From an uncultured Fluviicola sp. (GTDB lineage Bacteria; Bacteroidota; Bacteroidia; Flavobacteriales_D; Crocinitomicaceae), in contig CAJVYC010000017.1 in the NCBI GenBank assembly GCA_913009205.1, positions 1 through 56,557 on the forward strand: 56,557 nucleotides of DNA, given 5' to 3'. Shown here piece after piece: positions 25,301 through 33,580 of the stretch. The position numbers and the translations under genes are program-made. Position 1 is the stretch's first letter; every line of letters begins with the position of its first letter. The notes under the pieces are model-generated. The model saw only the letters and a program-made list of their open reading frames with translations, did no database searches and was not told the DNA's origin.

Positions 25301-27955
25301 ATGCAAAGATTCTCTACTCTGCTATTCATTACTGTAATTTCAATACTCACTTCATCAGTCGCTTTTTCACAATCCAGTTGTTCCTATATTCTTCACGTAA
25401 ATGTAAGTACAGGAAACGACATAGTCGGTTGCGGAGCGGAAGCAACGCCCTGTGCATCTATAAATTATGGAATTGGTGAAGCTTCTTCTCAGGGATTAAC
25501 AGACGTTCGTGTTCGAACAGGATCGTACAATGAAATTGTTGATATGCAAACCGGAATTAACCTTTGGGGCGGATACGACGCCACTTGGACGCAAACAGGA
25601 ACTTCAACAATCATCGGTGGCTATTCTCTGGGATTAACTCAATACATTGCGTTAAGAGCAAATGGATTAACTGGAGGAACCATACTATCTGATTTTACGA
25701 TTAACGCTCCTGATGCCTTGATTGCTGGAAAGAGCAGTTACGGAATTCATGCTGTTGCGTCTAGTATAACAATTCAAAATTGCTCGATCTTTGGAGGAGA
25801 CGGTTCAAATGGATCGAATGGAACAAATGGCGTTAATGGAACAGGTAACGCTCTAAGTGGTGCAAATGGATCAAACGGTAACGCTGTTGGTTCATTATTT
25901 TGCGATGACAACTACACACCTGGCGGAGCTGGCGCTACTGGCCCTTCATCAACTGGCGGTGGCAATGGAGGACTTGGTGGAAAAACGGATACGGATTGCT
26001 CTGGCTTCCCATTCGGTTCGAATGGCAACGCTACGGGAGGAACACAAGGAGCGAATGCTGCCTTATACAACTTTGGCACTTGGGGATATTTAGGCGCTGG
26101 AGGTGGAACTTGCACAGATGGTGTAAATGGCAATGACGGAACTGCTTTCAATGGAAATGGTGGAAACGGAGCTGCTTCTTCAAACACATTATCGGCAAAC
26201 TTTTGGTTGGCAACAACAGCATCTACAGGAACATTAGGAACTAACGGTACCGGCGGTGGTGGCGGCGGCGGCGGCGGTGCTTGTAACCCAAATAATGAAT
26301 CTGGTGGCGCTGGAGGTGGAGGTGGCGCTGGAGGATTAAGAGCTTCTGCAGCAGGAACTGGCGGCATTTCAGGTGGTAACACTGCAGCTGTATTTGCTGT
26401 GAGTTCGAGCATCCAATTATTAAATACAATTATCTACATCGGAAATGGCGGAGACGGTGGAAACGGAGGAATTAGTGGTGTTGGTGCACCAGGAGCATCT
26501 GGAGGTAGCGGTGGTATCGGTGGTGGCACTGGAGCTGGTAACGGCGGTAACGGTGGTGATGGATCTGCGGGATCAGAAAGTGGTTCTGGAGGAGGTGGCG
26601 CTGGAGGAAACGCATACGGCATGTACCTTATCAACACAACAGCAACGACAAATAACGTAAGTTTCAACTCAGGAACTTCAGGTGCAATTGGATTGGCTGG
26701 AACAAGTGCTAATGCAACTGGAACAAATGGAGCTTCAGGAGCTGTGACAAACGTTACAGGTTCCAATTTTACAAATACGCCTGTTGGAAATAGCCCAGTA
26801 TCAGGAATTTGTGTTGAAATTATAACAATCGATTTGGCAAACCCTAAGTATTGCGCTGGTGATTCCATCTGGTTGGACTACAACGCGGTGGGTGATTTTA
26901 TTGCAGCAAACATTTTTACTGCTGAAATGTCAGATGCCTTTGGAAATTTTGCCGCTCCGGTTTCAATCGGAACTTTAGCGTCAATGACTTCAGGATCTAT
27001 CCCTTCAATGATTCCACTTTCAACATTGATTGGATCTGGATATAAATTTAGAGTCATTTCTTCCTCTCCTATCGCGACAGGATCTGAAACAACAGTTGGG
27101 GTTGAGATCAATCAATTGCCTAATGTTTCTTACGCCTTTTCAGGAGCGAACCCTGTTTGTTTTGGTGGGCAAGTTACTGTTAGTGGAACAGGTGCAGATA
27201 CTTATTTGTGGAACAATGGAGTTACAGACGGTCAATTGTTCTCTCCCGCAGTGACGGGCATTTATATTGTAACTGGAACAACATCGGCAACAGGCTGTTC
27301 TAATTCGGACACGGTTACAATTGCAGTTAATGCAGCTTATGCTTCAACGGTTACAGTAGCATCATGTGGAGATTACACATCTGGATCTGGAATTGTGTAC
27401 ACAACAACAGGAATGTACGATGAAGATTTCACAACGATTGGCGGATGTGACAGCACAATTACATATGACTTGACAGTCACACATTTAGACACGAGTGTTA
27501 CTTTGACAGATGGAGTCTTAATTGCGACTGGAATAGGAACGTACCAATGGTTGAATTGTACAGTCGGTTTCCAAGCTATTGCAGGAGAAACGAACCAAAC
27601 GTTTGTTCCTTCTGTAAATGGAGATTACGCAGTGGAAGTAACAAATGGTTCTTGTGCAGACACTTCTTCTTGTTTGACTATTGACGACGTTACTGTTTAC
27701 GAAATTCCGGATGGTTATTGGAATAATATTTATCCGAACCCAACGAATGGCGGGTTAACAATTACGTTTGCAAATACACAGGAAGCAATTCGAATTGAGG
27801 TTATGAATGTTGCGGGTGAAATCGTTTCATCTGAAAGATTTACGGATACAAACAAAATTAAAATGAACATTTCTGGTGCTCATGGAGTTTACTTCATTCA
27901 CTTAGTGCCAGAGGGGTCGCATAGAAATGTAATTAAAGTGATCAAAGGAAATTAG
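25301..27955 (+). CDS. T9SS-exported glycine-rich beta-helix protein
   Basis: An 884-residue secreted protein. A signal peptide ends at 'SSVAFSQ' (residue 24). The start of a DUF1565-like beta-helix follows ('HVNVSTGNDIVGCG', 'TPCASINYGI'), then an extremely Gly/Asn/Ser/Ala-rich region (about 165-480) with runs of six or more glycines. Two Ig-like modules come next (about 600-800), the last containing 'IAGETNQTFVPSVNGDYAVE', and a type A T9SS domain ('NIYPNPTNGGLTITF') ends the protein. The Gly-rich core resembles bacterial polyglycine or PE_PGRS-like beta-structures and may form a fibrous or matrix surface; no enzyme is visible. The long opposite-strand proline-rich frames here are by-products of GGN codons. 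Confidence 0.88.
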   Translation: MQRFSTLLFITVISILTSSVAFSQSSCSYILHVNVSTGNDIVGCGAEATPCASINYGIGEASSQGLTDVRVRTGSYNEIVDMQTGINLWGGYDATWTQTGTSTIIGGYSLGLTQYIALRANGLTGGTILSDFTINAPDALIAGKSSYGIHAVASSITIQNCSIFGGDGSNGSNGTNGVNGTGNALSGANGSNGNAVGSLFCDDNYTPGGAGATGPSSTGGGNGGLGGKTDTDCSGFPFGSNGNATGGTQGANAALYNFGTWGYLGAGGGTCTDGVNGNDGTAFNGNGGNGAASSNTLSANFWLATTASTGTLGTNGTGGGGGGGGGACNPNNESGGAGGGGGAGGLRASAAGTGGISGGNTAAVFAVSSSIQLLNTIIYIGNGGDGGNGGISGVGAPGASGGSGGIGGGTGAGNGGNGGDGSAGSESGSGGGGAGGNAYGMYLINTTATTNNVSFNSGTSGAIGLAGTSANATGTNGASGAVTNVTGSNFTNTPVGNSPVSGICVEIITIDLANPKYCAGDSIWLDYNAVGDFIAANIFTAEMSDAFGNFAAPVSIGTLASMTSGSIPSMIPLSTLIGSGYKFRVISSSPIATGSETTVGVEINQLPNVSYAFSGANPVCFGGQVTVSGTGADTYLWNNGVTDGQLFSPAVTGIYIVTGTTSATGCSNSDTVTIAVNAAYASTVTVASCGDYTSGSGIVYTTTGMYDEDFTTIGGCDSTITYDLTVTHLDTSVTLTDGVLIATGIGTYQWLNCTVGFQAIAGETNQTFVPSVNGDYAVEVTNGSCADTSSCLTIDDVTVYEIPDGYWNNIYPNPTNGGLTITFANTQEAIRIEVMNVAGEIVSSERFTDTNKIKMNISGAHGVYFIHLVPEGSHRNVIKVIKGN

Positions 27956-28466
27956 GCGAACGTTTAATTCAATTTCTTGATCAAAAATTAAGGGTGGCAT
28001 TGATTCTCACGAGGAGTTTCCTGCTCTTTCATTTAAAGCCATTTCCCAAATATTGGATTCATGGGGCTTGAAAAATATTCTTTCCAAGCTTTCTTCGTTC
28101 AAATTGAATGACGTCCCTACTCCATCATTAACGCCTTTCAATGAAATGTAACGCAGGAAAATGATGGGGATTCCAATCGTATTCTTTCACCTAGAAACAA
28201 TACGGTTTCGTAATGCCATCCTCGGAAAGGTGGGTTGATGAATCCTTAAATTCCTTCCAAGCCAAGGGGGTGTGAAGCAATGATCTCATTGACGGGTATC
28301 GAAAGTTTTGGTAAATTGGATTTTGAGAAAAAAGAACGCTGGATTGTTCTTTAACAACACGGATGGAATTGGTCTTCTTATTGAAAGTTCATTTCCGCCG
28401 GACTTTCTATTTCCTTTGGCCGTAAATGGGCTCTGAATCTATGAATCCGATAGATTTTAAAGTCAA
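27956..28466. other. Gap containing gene debris
   Basis: Apart from the coding-like minus-strand stretch at 28007-28186, the region 28190-28466 shows short minus-strand scraps in shifting frames (for example 'TPLAWKEFKDSSTHLSEDGI' around 28210-28270). Together they suggest one decayed gene of at least 400 bases. No terminator for either neighbour was identified. Confidence 0.45.
28007..28186 (-). pseudogene. Decayed gene fragment, family unknown
   Basis: Directly after a TGA (28187-28189) 59 sense codons run to TGA at 28007. They read 'IGIPIIFLRYISLKGVNDGV', 'FNLNEESLERIFFKPHESNI' and 'WEMALNERAGNSS'. This is clearly protein-like but has no start codon, and upstream similar sequence continues only in other frames. 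I interpret it as the C-terminal part of a multiply frameshifted gene. Family not recognised. Confidence 0.45.
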
Positions 28467-29561
28467 TCAATACGGCATCTTCATGTTTCTGAGCGTTAAC
28501 TCAAAAGGCATTTCAACGAAAAACGGACTGAATTCAGGATTCGCTTTGTAGAAATCTGTAGAAATGATTTGGGCTTGACTTTGAAAGGCTTCAATCCACC
28601 TTGAATAATCACCTGCTCTGGCTTCTAATGTTCCAGCATCACTTCTTGTTCTAACCATGTATGTTTTGGCCAGTGTTTTTATTTCATCCACATTTCCTAT
28701 GGGTTGGTTCCGAACGACAAATGCCGTTGATGAGCCTTTAGGTGCGCCATAAACAAACATGGGACGGTCTCCTCCTCGATCCAAATATTCGATGTACATT
28801 TCTTTGTGGTTTCCTTCCATGATGAAGAAAATCTTTCCCAAACATTCATTTAGCGCTGGCCAGCCTTCTGCATCAAGTCGTTCTTTTATAGTGCCGTACG
28901 CTCCTCTTAAATCTGACGGTGTAAAGATCCTGCTCGAATCCATGAAATCATAAATCTCCTGATCCAACAATGAAAAAGCTGTTGAATCGAATTGTAATGC
29001 AGTTTTAAAACCAATTAATTTGGCCAGTTTTGAGTAATCACCAATACCGTCTCCTTTAGCTTCAATATTGACGAATATTGGAATATGATCAGGATGAGCA
29101 TTACTCCACAAATTCAATTCTTTCAACGCTGATTTAAAAGTCAAATAATTCGTTTCATAATCAACATCGGTAATATGGATAATCTTGAAACCTGGTTCTT
29201 TTAGCTCGGCAATGTCAGAACGCTTTTTCATTCCTTTTACAAAGCCATTAATTCTGCGTTTATAATATCTTCCTCCTTTAGGATCATAATTTACATCAAA
29301 CTCAAAACCTCTAATTCCATAAGTATCCAATTGCTCAACAAGTTTAGCATGCTCATACTCTATTTGCTTAGGGTCATTGGCTTCTCCTAGACGCTCCTTG
29401 TGCTTTTCAAGAAAAGATAGAACGCGAGGGTCAGGAATCTTCTTATAGCTATTGTGCGATACCAAAACTCTAAGATCATTCAGCTTAATTGAATCGGAAT
29501 ATTGGCCTTTCGACACATTAACCCCTACAAAAAATAATACAAGAATGATGAAATACTTCAT
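28467..29561 (-). CDS. Secreted PI-PLC-like phosphodiesterase (SaPLC1-like)
   Basis: A 364-residue protein with a signal peptide (to about residue 19, 'NVSKG'). 'LRVLVSHNSYKK' (H36) and 'GIRGFEFDVNYDPKG' form the start of a PLC-like TIM barrel with the first catalytic His and the acidic metal-binding strand. 'HITDVDYETNYLTFKSAL' and 'FVNIEAKGDG' (second metal site) follow. This pattern fits the calcium-dependent PI-PLC subgroup typified by Streptomyces antibioticus PLC1. It probably cleaves phosphodiester head groups of inositol lipids or related molecules outside the cell; substrate not determined. There is no T9SS domain, so it is periplasmic or surface-released by another route. Structured palindromes lie upstream. 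Confidence 0.78.
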   Translation of the reverse strand: MKYFIILVLFFVGVNVSKGQYSDSIKLNDLRVLVSHNSYKKIPDPRVLSFLEKHKERLGEANDPKQIEYEHAKLVEQLDTYGIRGFEFDVNYDPKGGRYYKRRINGFVKGMKKRSDIAELKEPGFKIIHITDVDYETNYLTFKSALKELNLWSNAHPDHIPIFVNIEAKGDGIGDYSKLAKLIGFKTALQFDSTAFSLLDQEIYDFMDSSRIFTPSDLRGAYGTIKERLDAEGWPALNECLGKIFFIMEGNHKEMYIEYLDRGGDRPMFVYGAPKGSSTAFVVRNQPIGNVDEIKTLAKTYMVRTRSDAGTLEARAGDYSRWIEAFQSQAQIISTDFYKANPEFSPFFVEMPFELTLRNMKMPY

Positions 29562-29595
29562 GAAGTAAATATAAAGAAAGTACCCATATTTACTT

Positions 29596-29668
29596 CCCTC
29601 AATATCTTATAAGATTAAGTTCATTGAGGGCAAATGATGCAGGGAGAATATTACAAGCCTATTGAAGG
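29596..29668. repeat. Cluster of inverted repeats between carbonic anhydrase and PLC genes
   Basis: CCCTCAAT (29596-29603) pairs with ATTGAGGG (29623-29630). Inside it lies the perfect 12-base palindrome ATCTTATAAGAT. A second hairpin, AAGCCT/AGGCTT (29652-29668), lies on the carbonic anhydrase side. There is no good T-run on either strand, so this may be a weak terminator of the bicarbonate operon, an operator for the PLC gene, or both. Confidence 0.4.
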
Positions 29669-29696
29669 CTTATAATACCGCTCCGTACAAATATAA

Positions 29697-30308
29697 TTAA
29701 TTCAGAAAAGTTACCTTTCCTGTCGATACATCATACATGGCACCTACGATCATAATCTCTTTCGCATCTACCATATCATTAAGAATAGGGCTCTCTTTCA
29801 AAATCCTATCAATTGAAGTTGTTACATTTTCGTGAGCTACTCTTTCGATGCTCTCTTCAGTTAATGCATCTCCATCGCCCTTTACAGATTCAGCTGGAGT
29901 AATTTTATCCAGTAAAGCGGTAATGTTTCCAAGCTCTACACCTCTACAGGCTGCTGTAACAGCACCACATTTACTATGCCCCAATACTATGATAACTTTA
30001 GAGCCGGCTACCTTACAGGAATACTCTAAAGACCCGAGAACATCTTCGTTTACAATATTCCCTGCAACACGAACACTGAACAAATCTCCGATACCCTGAT
30101 CAAAAACAATTTCAGCAGGCACTCTCGAGTCAATACAGCTTAGTACAGCAGCAAAAGGAAATTGTCCATCTTTTGTGTCATTTACTTGAGCCTTTAAATC
30201 TCTTAAGGTCATTAGGCTTCCTTCAAATCTTGAGTTACCTTGTTTTAATAGCTCTAAAGCATTAACAGGCGTAATGTTTTCTTGTGTAATTTTTGTTTGA
30301 GTTTTCAT
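29697..30308 (-). CDS. Beta-class carbonic anhydrase
   Basis: A 203-residue enzyme that interconverts CO2 and bicarbonate. All zinc-site residues are present: C58-x-D60-x-R62 in 'LSCIDSRVPAE' and H111-x-x-C114 in 'GHSKCGAV'. The C-terminal helices and length match beta-CA clade B. No signal peptide, so cytoplasmic. Its start lies two bases after the stop of the SulP transporter, so it is co-transcribed with it and would hydrate CO2 or dehydrate imported HCO3-. It is the last gene of the bicarbonate module. Confidence 0.95.
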   Translation of the reverse strand: MKTQTKITQENITPVNALELLKQGNSRFEGSLMTLRDLKAQVNDTKDGQFPFAAVLSCIDSRVPAEIVFDQGIGDLFSVRVAGNIVNEDVLGSLEYSCKVAGSKVIIVLGHSKCGAVTAACRGVELGNITALLDKITPAESVKGDGDALTEESIERVAHENVTTSIDRILKESPILNDMVDAKEIMIVGAMYDVSTGKVTFLN

Positions 30309-30310
30309 AT

Positions 30311-31885
30311 TTAATTTTCTTGATTTGTTAATTCAAAATGTGATTTTGCTGCGTAAAGCTTGTCCTTAAACAAGTCCAATACTTCGACCTCTATTTTTCT
30401 GGAAGCTGCGCTGATTTGAAAATCCTCAATTATTTCAATAACATCGTGGTGAATAAATCGATTTGCACTCGCGTCAATGATTACATGAGTCCTATCTGGG
30501 ATCTCTGAAAGAGATTTTTGAATGGATGCCTTGTTCAGGAACGAAACATCTTCAGATAAAATTATTCTTAAATGACTTTTTTCATCACTAGTTTCGCTCA
30601 ATGTCTTGTATGGAACTTTAAAATTATTTCTTAGAATAATAAAAATAGCAACGATTAATCCCAATGCTATTCCAATTAACAAGTCTGTCATAATAATACC
30701 TACAACCGTTACGATAAATGGTATAAATTGTCCTGCTCCTTGTTTGTACATTTTCTTGAATAAAACTGGTTTAGCCAATTTATACCCAACCACAAAAAGA
30801 ATTGCAGCCAACACTCCTAAAGGAATTTTATTTAACAACCCAGGAATTGCAACTATACTAACCAACAATAACACACCGTGTAAAATTGTAGAAGCCTTAG
30901 TTTTTCCACCTGATTGTTTATTTGCTGAACTTCTTACAATTACCTGTGTTATTGGTAATCCTCCAATAAACCCAGCAATAATATTACCAACTCCTTGAGC
31001 TTTCAACTCACGATTCGTAGGCGTTATTCTTTTCAAATCATCTTGCTTATCCGAAGCCTCAACGCATAAAAGCGTCTCAAGACTTGCAACAACAGCTATC
31101 ATCATTGCAGTCAAATATACATTTGGATTTGCCAAAGCTTCGAAATTTGGTAATCTGAAATTATCAAAAAAACCATTAACACTTTTTGCAATTGGAATAC
31201 GTACCATATGGTCCGGACTTATACTTAATCCGGACATCCCACTAAATCCTACCCCGATTAGAACACCTACAACTACCACTACCAATGGACCTGGTATAAT
31301 CTTAGTGAATTTTAATCTCTTAAATAGCTTTGTCTCCCAAATAATTAAAATAACAACAGATACAAGAGTAATAGTTAAAACTCCGGGGCTAATATTATCA
31401 AACATATGCTGAAGTTCATCAAGGATTGTATATCCCTCAAGCGACCCTTCAGGTGGTTTATCATAACCAAAAGCATGTGGGATTTGCTTTAGGAATATGA
31501 TTATTCCAATACCTGCAAGCATACCATGAATAACCGAAGACGGAAAATAATAGGCAATTATTCCAGCTTTAATAAAGCCCATAATTAACTGAATAATTCC
31601 AGCTAAAATAACTGCAACCAAGAAGATCTCGAAGCTTCCTAAATCTTGAATTGCATGCAGTACTATAACTGCCAATCCCGCTGCAGGTCCACTTACTCCC
31701 AATGGAGATCCACTTAAGGCACCAACAACGATCCCACCAATTATTCCACTTATGAGTCCGGAAAATAATGGCGCACCGGAGGCCATTGCGATACCCAAGC
31801 ACAAGGGCATTGCAACTAAGAAGACAACAACACTTGCTGGAATGTCATCTTTGAAATTTTTAAAAGGATTTGAATTATTATTCAT
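30311..31885 (-). CDS. SulP-family anion transporter with STAS domain, probable bicarbonate importer
   Basis: A 524-residue inner-membrane transporter with about 12-14 hydrophobic helices. The opening reads 'VVFLVAMPLCLGIAMASGAP', the conserved SulP motif, and 'GVSGPAAGLAVIV' is the substrate-binding region. A cytoplasmic STAS domain covers about 430-510 ('DVSFLNKASIQKSL', 'VIIDASANRFIHHDV'). SulP proteins move sulfate, bicarbonate, fumarate or other anions. Direct coupling to a carbonic anhydrase gene makes Na+-dependent bicarbonate uptake (BicA-like) the best inference. An inverted repeat (31987-32003) precedes its leader. Confidence 0.9.
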   Translation of the reverse strand: MNNNSNPFKNFKDDIPASVVVFLVAMPLCLGIAMASGAPLFSGLISGIIGGIVVGALSGSPLGVSGPAAGLAVIVLHAIQDLGSFEIFLVAVILAGIIQLIMGFIKAGIIAYYFPSSVIHGMLAGIGIIIFLKQIPHAFGYDKPPEGSLEGYTILDELQHMFDNISPGVLTITLVSVVILIIWETKLFKRLKFTKIIPGPLVVVVVGVLIGVGFSGMSGLSISPDHMVRIPIAKSVNGFFDNFRLPNFEALANPNVYLTAMMIAVVASLETLLCVEASDKQDDLKRITPTNRELKAQGVGNIIAGFIGGLPITQVIVRSSANKQSGGKTKASTILHGVLLLVSIVAIPGLLNKIPLGVLAAILFVVGYKLAKPVLFKKMYKQGAGQFIPFIVTVVGIIMTDLLIGIALGLIVAIFIILRNNFKVPYKTLSETSDEKSHLRIILSEDVSFLNKASIQKSLSEIPDRTHVIIDASANRFIHHDVIEIIEDFQISAASRKIEVEVLDLFKDKLYAAKSHFELTNQEN

Positions 31886-31986
31886 ATTTAACTAATTAAT
31901 TTGTCCAATTCCGCAGTGACATAAAAAATCGCTTGATCGGTTTCGAACTGAATATTATTTTTAAAAAAACTTGGTGTTATATGAAA

Positions 31987-32003
31987 TCAATCAGAATGAT
32001 TGA
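31987..32003. promoter_or_regulatory. Inverted repeat upstream of the SulP gene
   Basis: TCAATCA-GAA-TGATTGA is a perfect 7-bp inverted repeat in the 139-base gap between the acidic membrane-protein stop and the SulP start. It lacks a T-run, so an operator for a regulator of the transporter operon is as likely as a terminator. It does not match the palindrome in the TetR promoter. Confidence 0.35.
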
Positions 32004-32024
32004 CTAACATTTAATGTCTGTTTT

Positions 32025-32372
32025 TTAGGCTAACTTTGGAGGAGGGGTAATAATACCAAAATTGTGTTCGCTCCAATGCATTGAATAAAATGTAATTATT
32101 GACGATTTCAAAATAAACATTGGCTCGCTCAATATTTTTAAAATTATGACATGCTCAACTTTATCGTCTTTCTCATTCTCTTCTTCAGAATCATCTTCTT
32201 CAGAATCATTCTCGAAATTCTCACTCAAATTAATCTTTTGGCCATCATCCAACGAATCTAGAATAAAAGTGAAAACGGGTTTAAACATAACAACAAGAAT
32301 CATGACTACAGCAAGTAATCTCATCAACGCATTGATTTGTTCGACAGTAGAATATGAAGTCAACTTTCTCAT
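32025..32372 (-). CDS. Small membrane protein with acidic linker, co-translated with TetR
   Basis: A 115-residue protein of no family I recognise. One strong membrane segment lies at about residues 17-41 ('LLAVVMILVVMFKPVFTFIL'). A very acidic stretch of about 20 residues (Asp/Glu/Asn/Ser) follows, then a moderately hydrophobic C-terminus ending in 'ITPPPKLA'. Its ATG overlaps the TetR stop by four bases (ATGA), so it is translationally coupled to the regulator. Placement between regulator and SulP/carbonic anhydrase suggests an accessory membrane factor; this is inference from position only. Confidence 0.7.
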   Translation of the reverse strand: MRKLTSYSTVEQINALMRLLAVVMILVVMFKPVFTFILDSLDDGQKINLSENFENDSEEDDSEEENEKDDKVEHVIILKILSEPMFILKSSIITFYSMHWSEHNFGIITPPPKLA

Positions 32373-33037
32373 TCTAACATTTTAAAAACGAACTGAGTAT
32401 AGAAATCACCTATTGCATCGTGATCCGGCTTAACATCAGTTAAGGATGGTAAATGATCTGTATAAAAGCGTTGCTGGTGTGAACCTTCAATTATTGTAGA
32501 AATCATCATGTGTGGGTATTCAAATGATGGGTCAACTTCTAGAACAATATCGCTTACACGTTGAACAACATCCTTATACTTCCTAAAACAACCTTTTCTA
32601 TTTTGGTCGTCAACCTCTCTCGTATGATAGGCCTTGACCGATTCCGTTATAATAATTTCACTTAAAAGAACCTCGTTGACATGGAGAATCGAATAATCAA
32701 CTAGAACCGGTTGAACCAGAACGTCAATCGCTCGTTTTAACCTTTCCTTTGGAGAATCGATGTTTGTTGTAGCAAAAGCCAGTTTATAATCAACCCAACT
32801 CCAATACCATGCAACGAGATAGATTAAAAGCGATTGTTTGCTTTCAAAATACCTGTAAATAGAACTTTCAGGGGAACCTATTCTCTCTCCTAGTTTTTTA
32901 AACGTGAACAGCTCGAAGCCTAAATCATTGATTAGATCTATACTTCCTGAAATTATCCTCTTACCCAACTCACTAGAATCAGGGTTTCGAAGGTACAATT
33001 CCTCGCTTACTTTAATATTTACTTGTAGACTTAGCAT
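32369..33037 (-). CDS. TetR/AcrR-family transcriptional regulator
   Basis: A 222-residue regulator. The N-terminal helix-turn-helix region (about 24-70) reads 'DLINDLGFELFTFKKLGERI' followed by 'SPESSIYRYFESKQSLLIYL', the standard TetR recognition helix 'S...IYRYF.SK..L'. The C-terminal ligand domain is unique. It heads a unit with the acidic membrane protein (4-base overlap) and lies upstream of the SulP/carbonic anhydrase genes on the same strand. Its promoter is a perfect TTG-N19-TAACTTTG with a palindrome across the -33 region, pointing to autoregulation. Confidence 0.88.
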   Translation of the reverse strand: MLSLQVNIKVSEELYLRNPDSSELGKRIISGSIDLINDLGFELFTFKKLGERIGSPESSIYRYFESKQSLLIYLVAWYWSWVDYKLAFATTNIDSPKERLKRAIDVLVQPVLVDYSILHVNEVLLSEIIITESVKAYHTREVDDQNRKGCFRKYKDVVQRVSDIVLEVDPSFEYPHMMISTIIEGSHQQRFYTDHLPSLTDVKPDHDAIGDFYTQFVFKMLE

Positions 33038-33051
33038 TTTATCAACGGAAG

Positions 33052-33086
33052 CAAAGTTAATAGTAATACTATCACATACAAGTATT
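33052..33086 (-). promoter_or_regulatory. TetR promoter with overlapping operator palindrome
   Basis: On the minus strand TTG (33081-33079) is separated by exactly 19 bases from TAACTTTG (33059-33052), the Bacteroidetes -33/-7 pattern. AATACT (33065-33070) and AGTATT (33081-33086) form a 6-10-6 inverted repeat spanning the -33 box, a fitting position for repression by the TetR protein. Only 14 bases separate the -7 box from the ATG, so the leader is very short. Confidence 0.6.
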
Positions 33087-33112
33087 TTACTTTTAAAAAT
33101 GACTTTTTTGGC

Positions 33113-33143
33113 AAAAAAACACTCTTGAAATCAATCAAGAGTG
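33113..33143 (-). terminator. Terminator of the frameshifted secreted-protein gene
   Basis: CACTCTTGA/TCAAGAGTG (33120-33128 with 33135-33143) is a 9-bp stem with a 6-base loop, followed by seven T's on the minus strand, 47 bases after the stop at 33190. The intact terminator supports that the upstream frame was a real gene. Confidence 0.8.
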
Positions 33144-33189
33144 CTCTGTGAATTGAGGTCGGTTAATACCTCTAAAAAGTAGGTGTAAA

Positions 33190-33488
33190 TTATTCTCCTT
33201 TTATAAGTAACAGATTGTCTCCTCTTGCAAAAAACTCAACCAAATTAACCTCTTCTAAATGAGCCATGATTTCGGTGCTAGTTGAGGTTGGTATAAGCTC
33301 CCCAATTGCACAATTAGAGTATTTTTCGAAATCAATTTGAATGCCATTCATGTTTGTCATAGCTACATTCTCGCCCTGGATACATTGCTCGACAACTGCA
33401 GCTTTTGGATCAAGATCTAAACCATCTTTGGTAAATACATTTTGTGCGTTTAATTGAACACAAACAGAATGTATATTAATTTTCTCAT
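33190..33488 (-). pseudogene. Small secreted protein broken by a one-base frameshift in its signal peptide
   Basis: From ATG 33488 the minus strand encodes the signal-peptide start 'MRKLIYILFVFN' and hits TAA at 33450. One frame over, the reading continues as 'LNAQNVFTKDGLDLDPKAAV' through 'EQCIQGENVAMTNMNGIQID' to 'VEFFARGDNLLLIKGE' and TAA at 33190. Restoring one base near 33453 gives a protein of about 100 residues with the typical 'LNAQ' signal-peptidase site. A terminator follows. The body carries two Cys and no recognised domain. A sequencing deletion in a T/A run is an alternative explanation to true loss. Confidence 0.7.
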
Positions 33489-33580
33489 GCCTTTATTTTA
33501 CAGTAAACCCATTACAAATGAAATTCATTCCGGTATGATTTTCGTGGAATAAGCTTAAATTTATGCATCAATTTAATATT

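Noticed and set aside
25912-26868. Two long minus-strand proline-rich open frames (166 and 144 codons)
   Set aside because: They are the mirror of GGN glycine codons (CCN on the other strand) inside the T9SS glycine-rich gene, which has a signal peptide and sorting domain on the plus strand.
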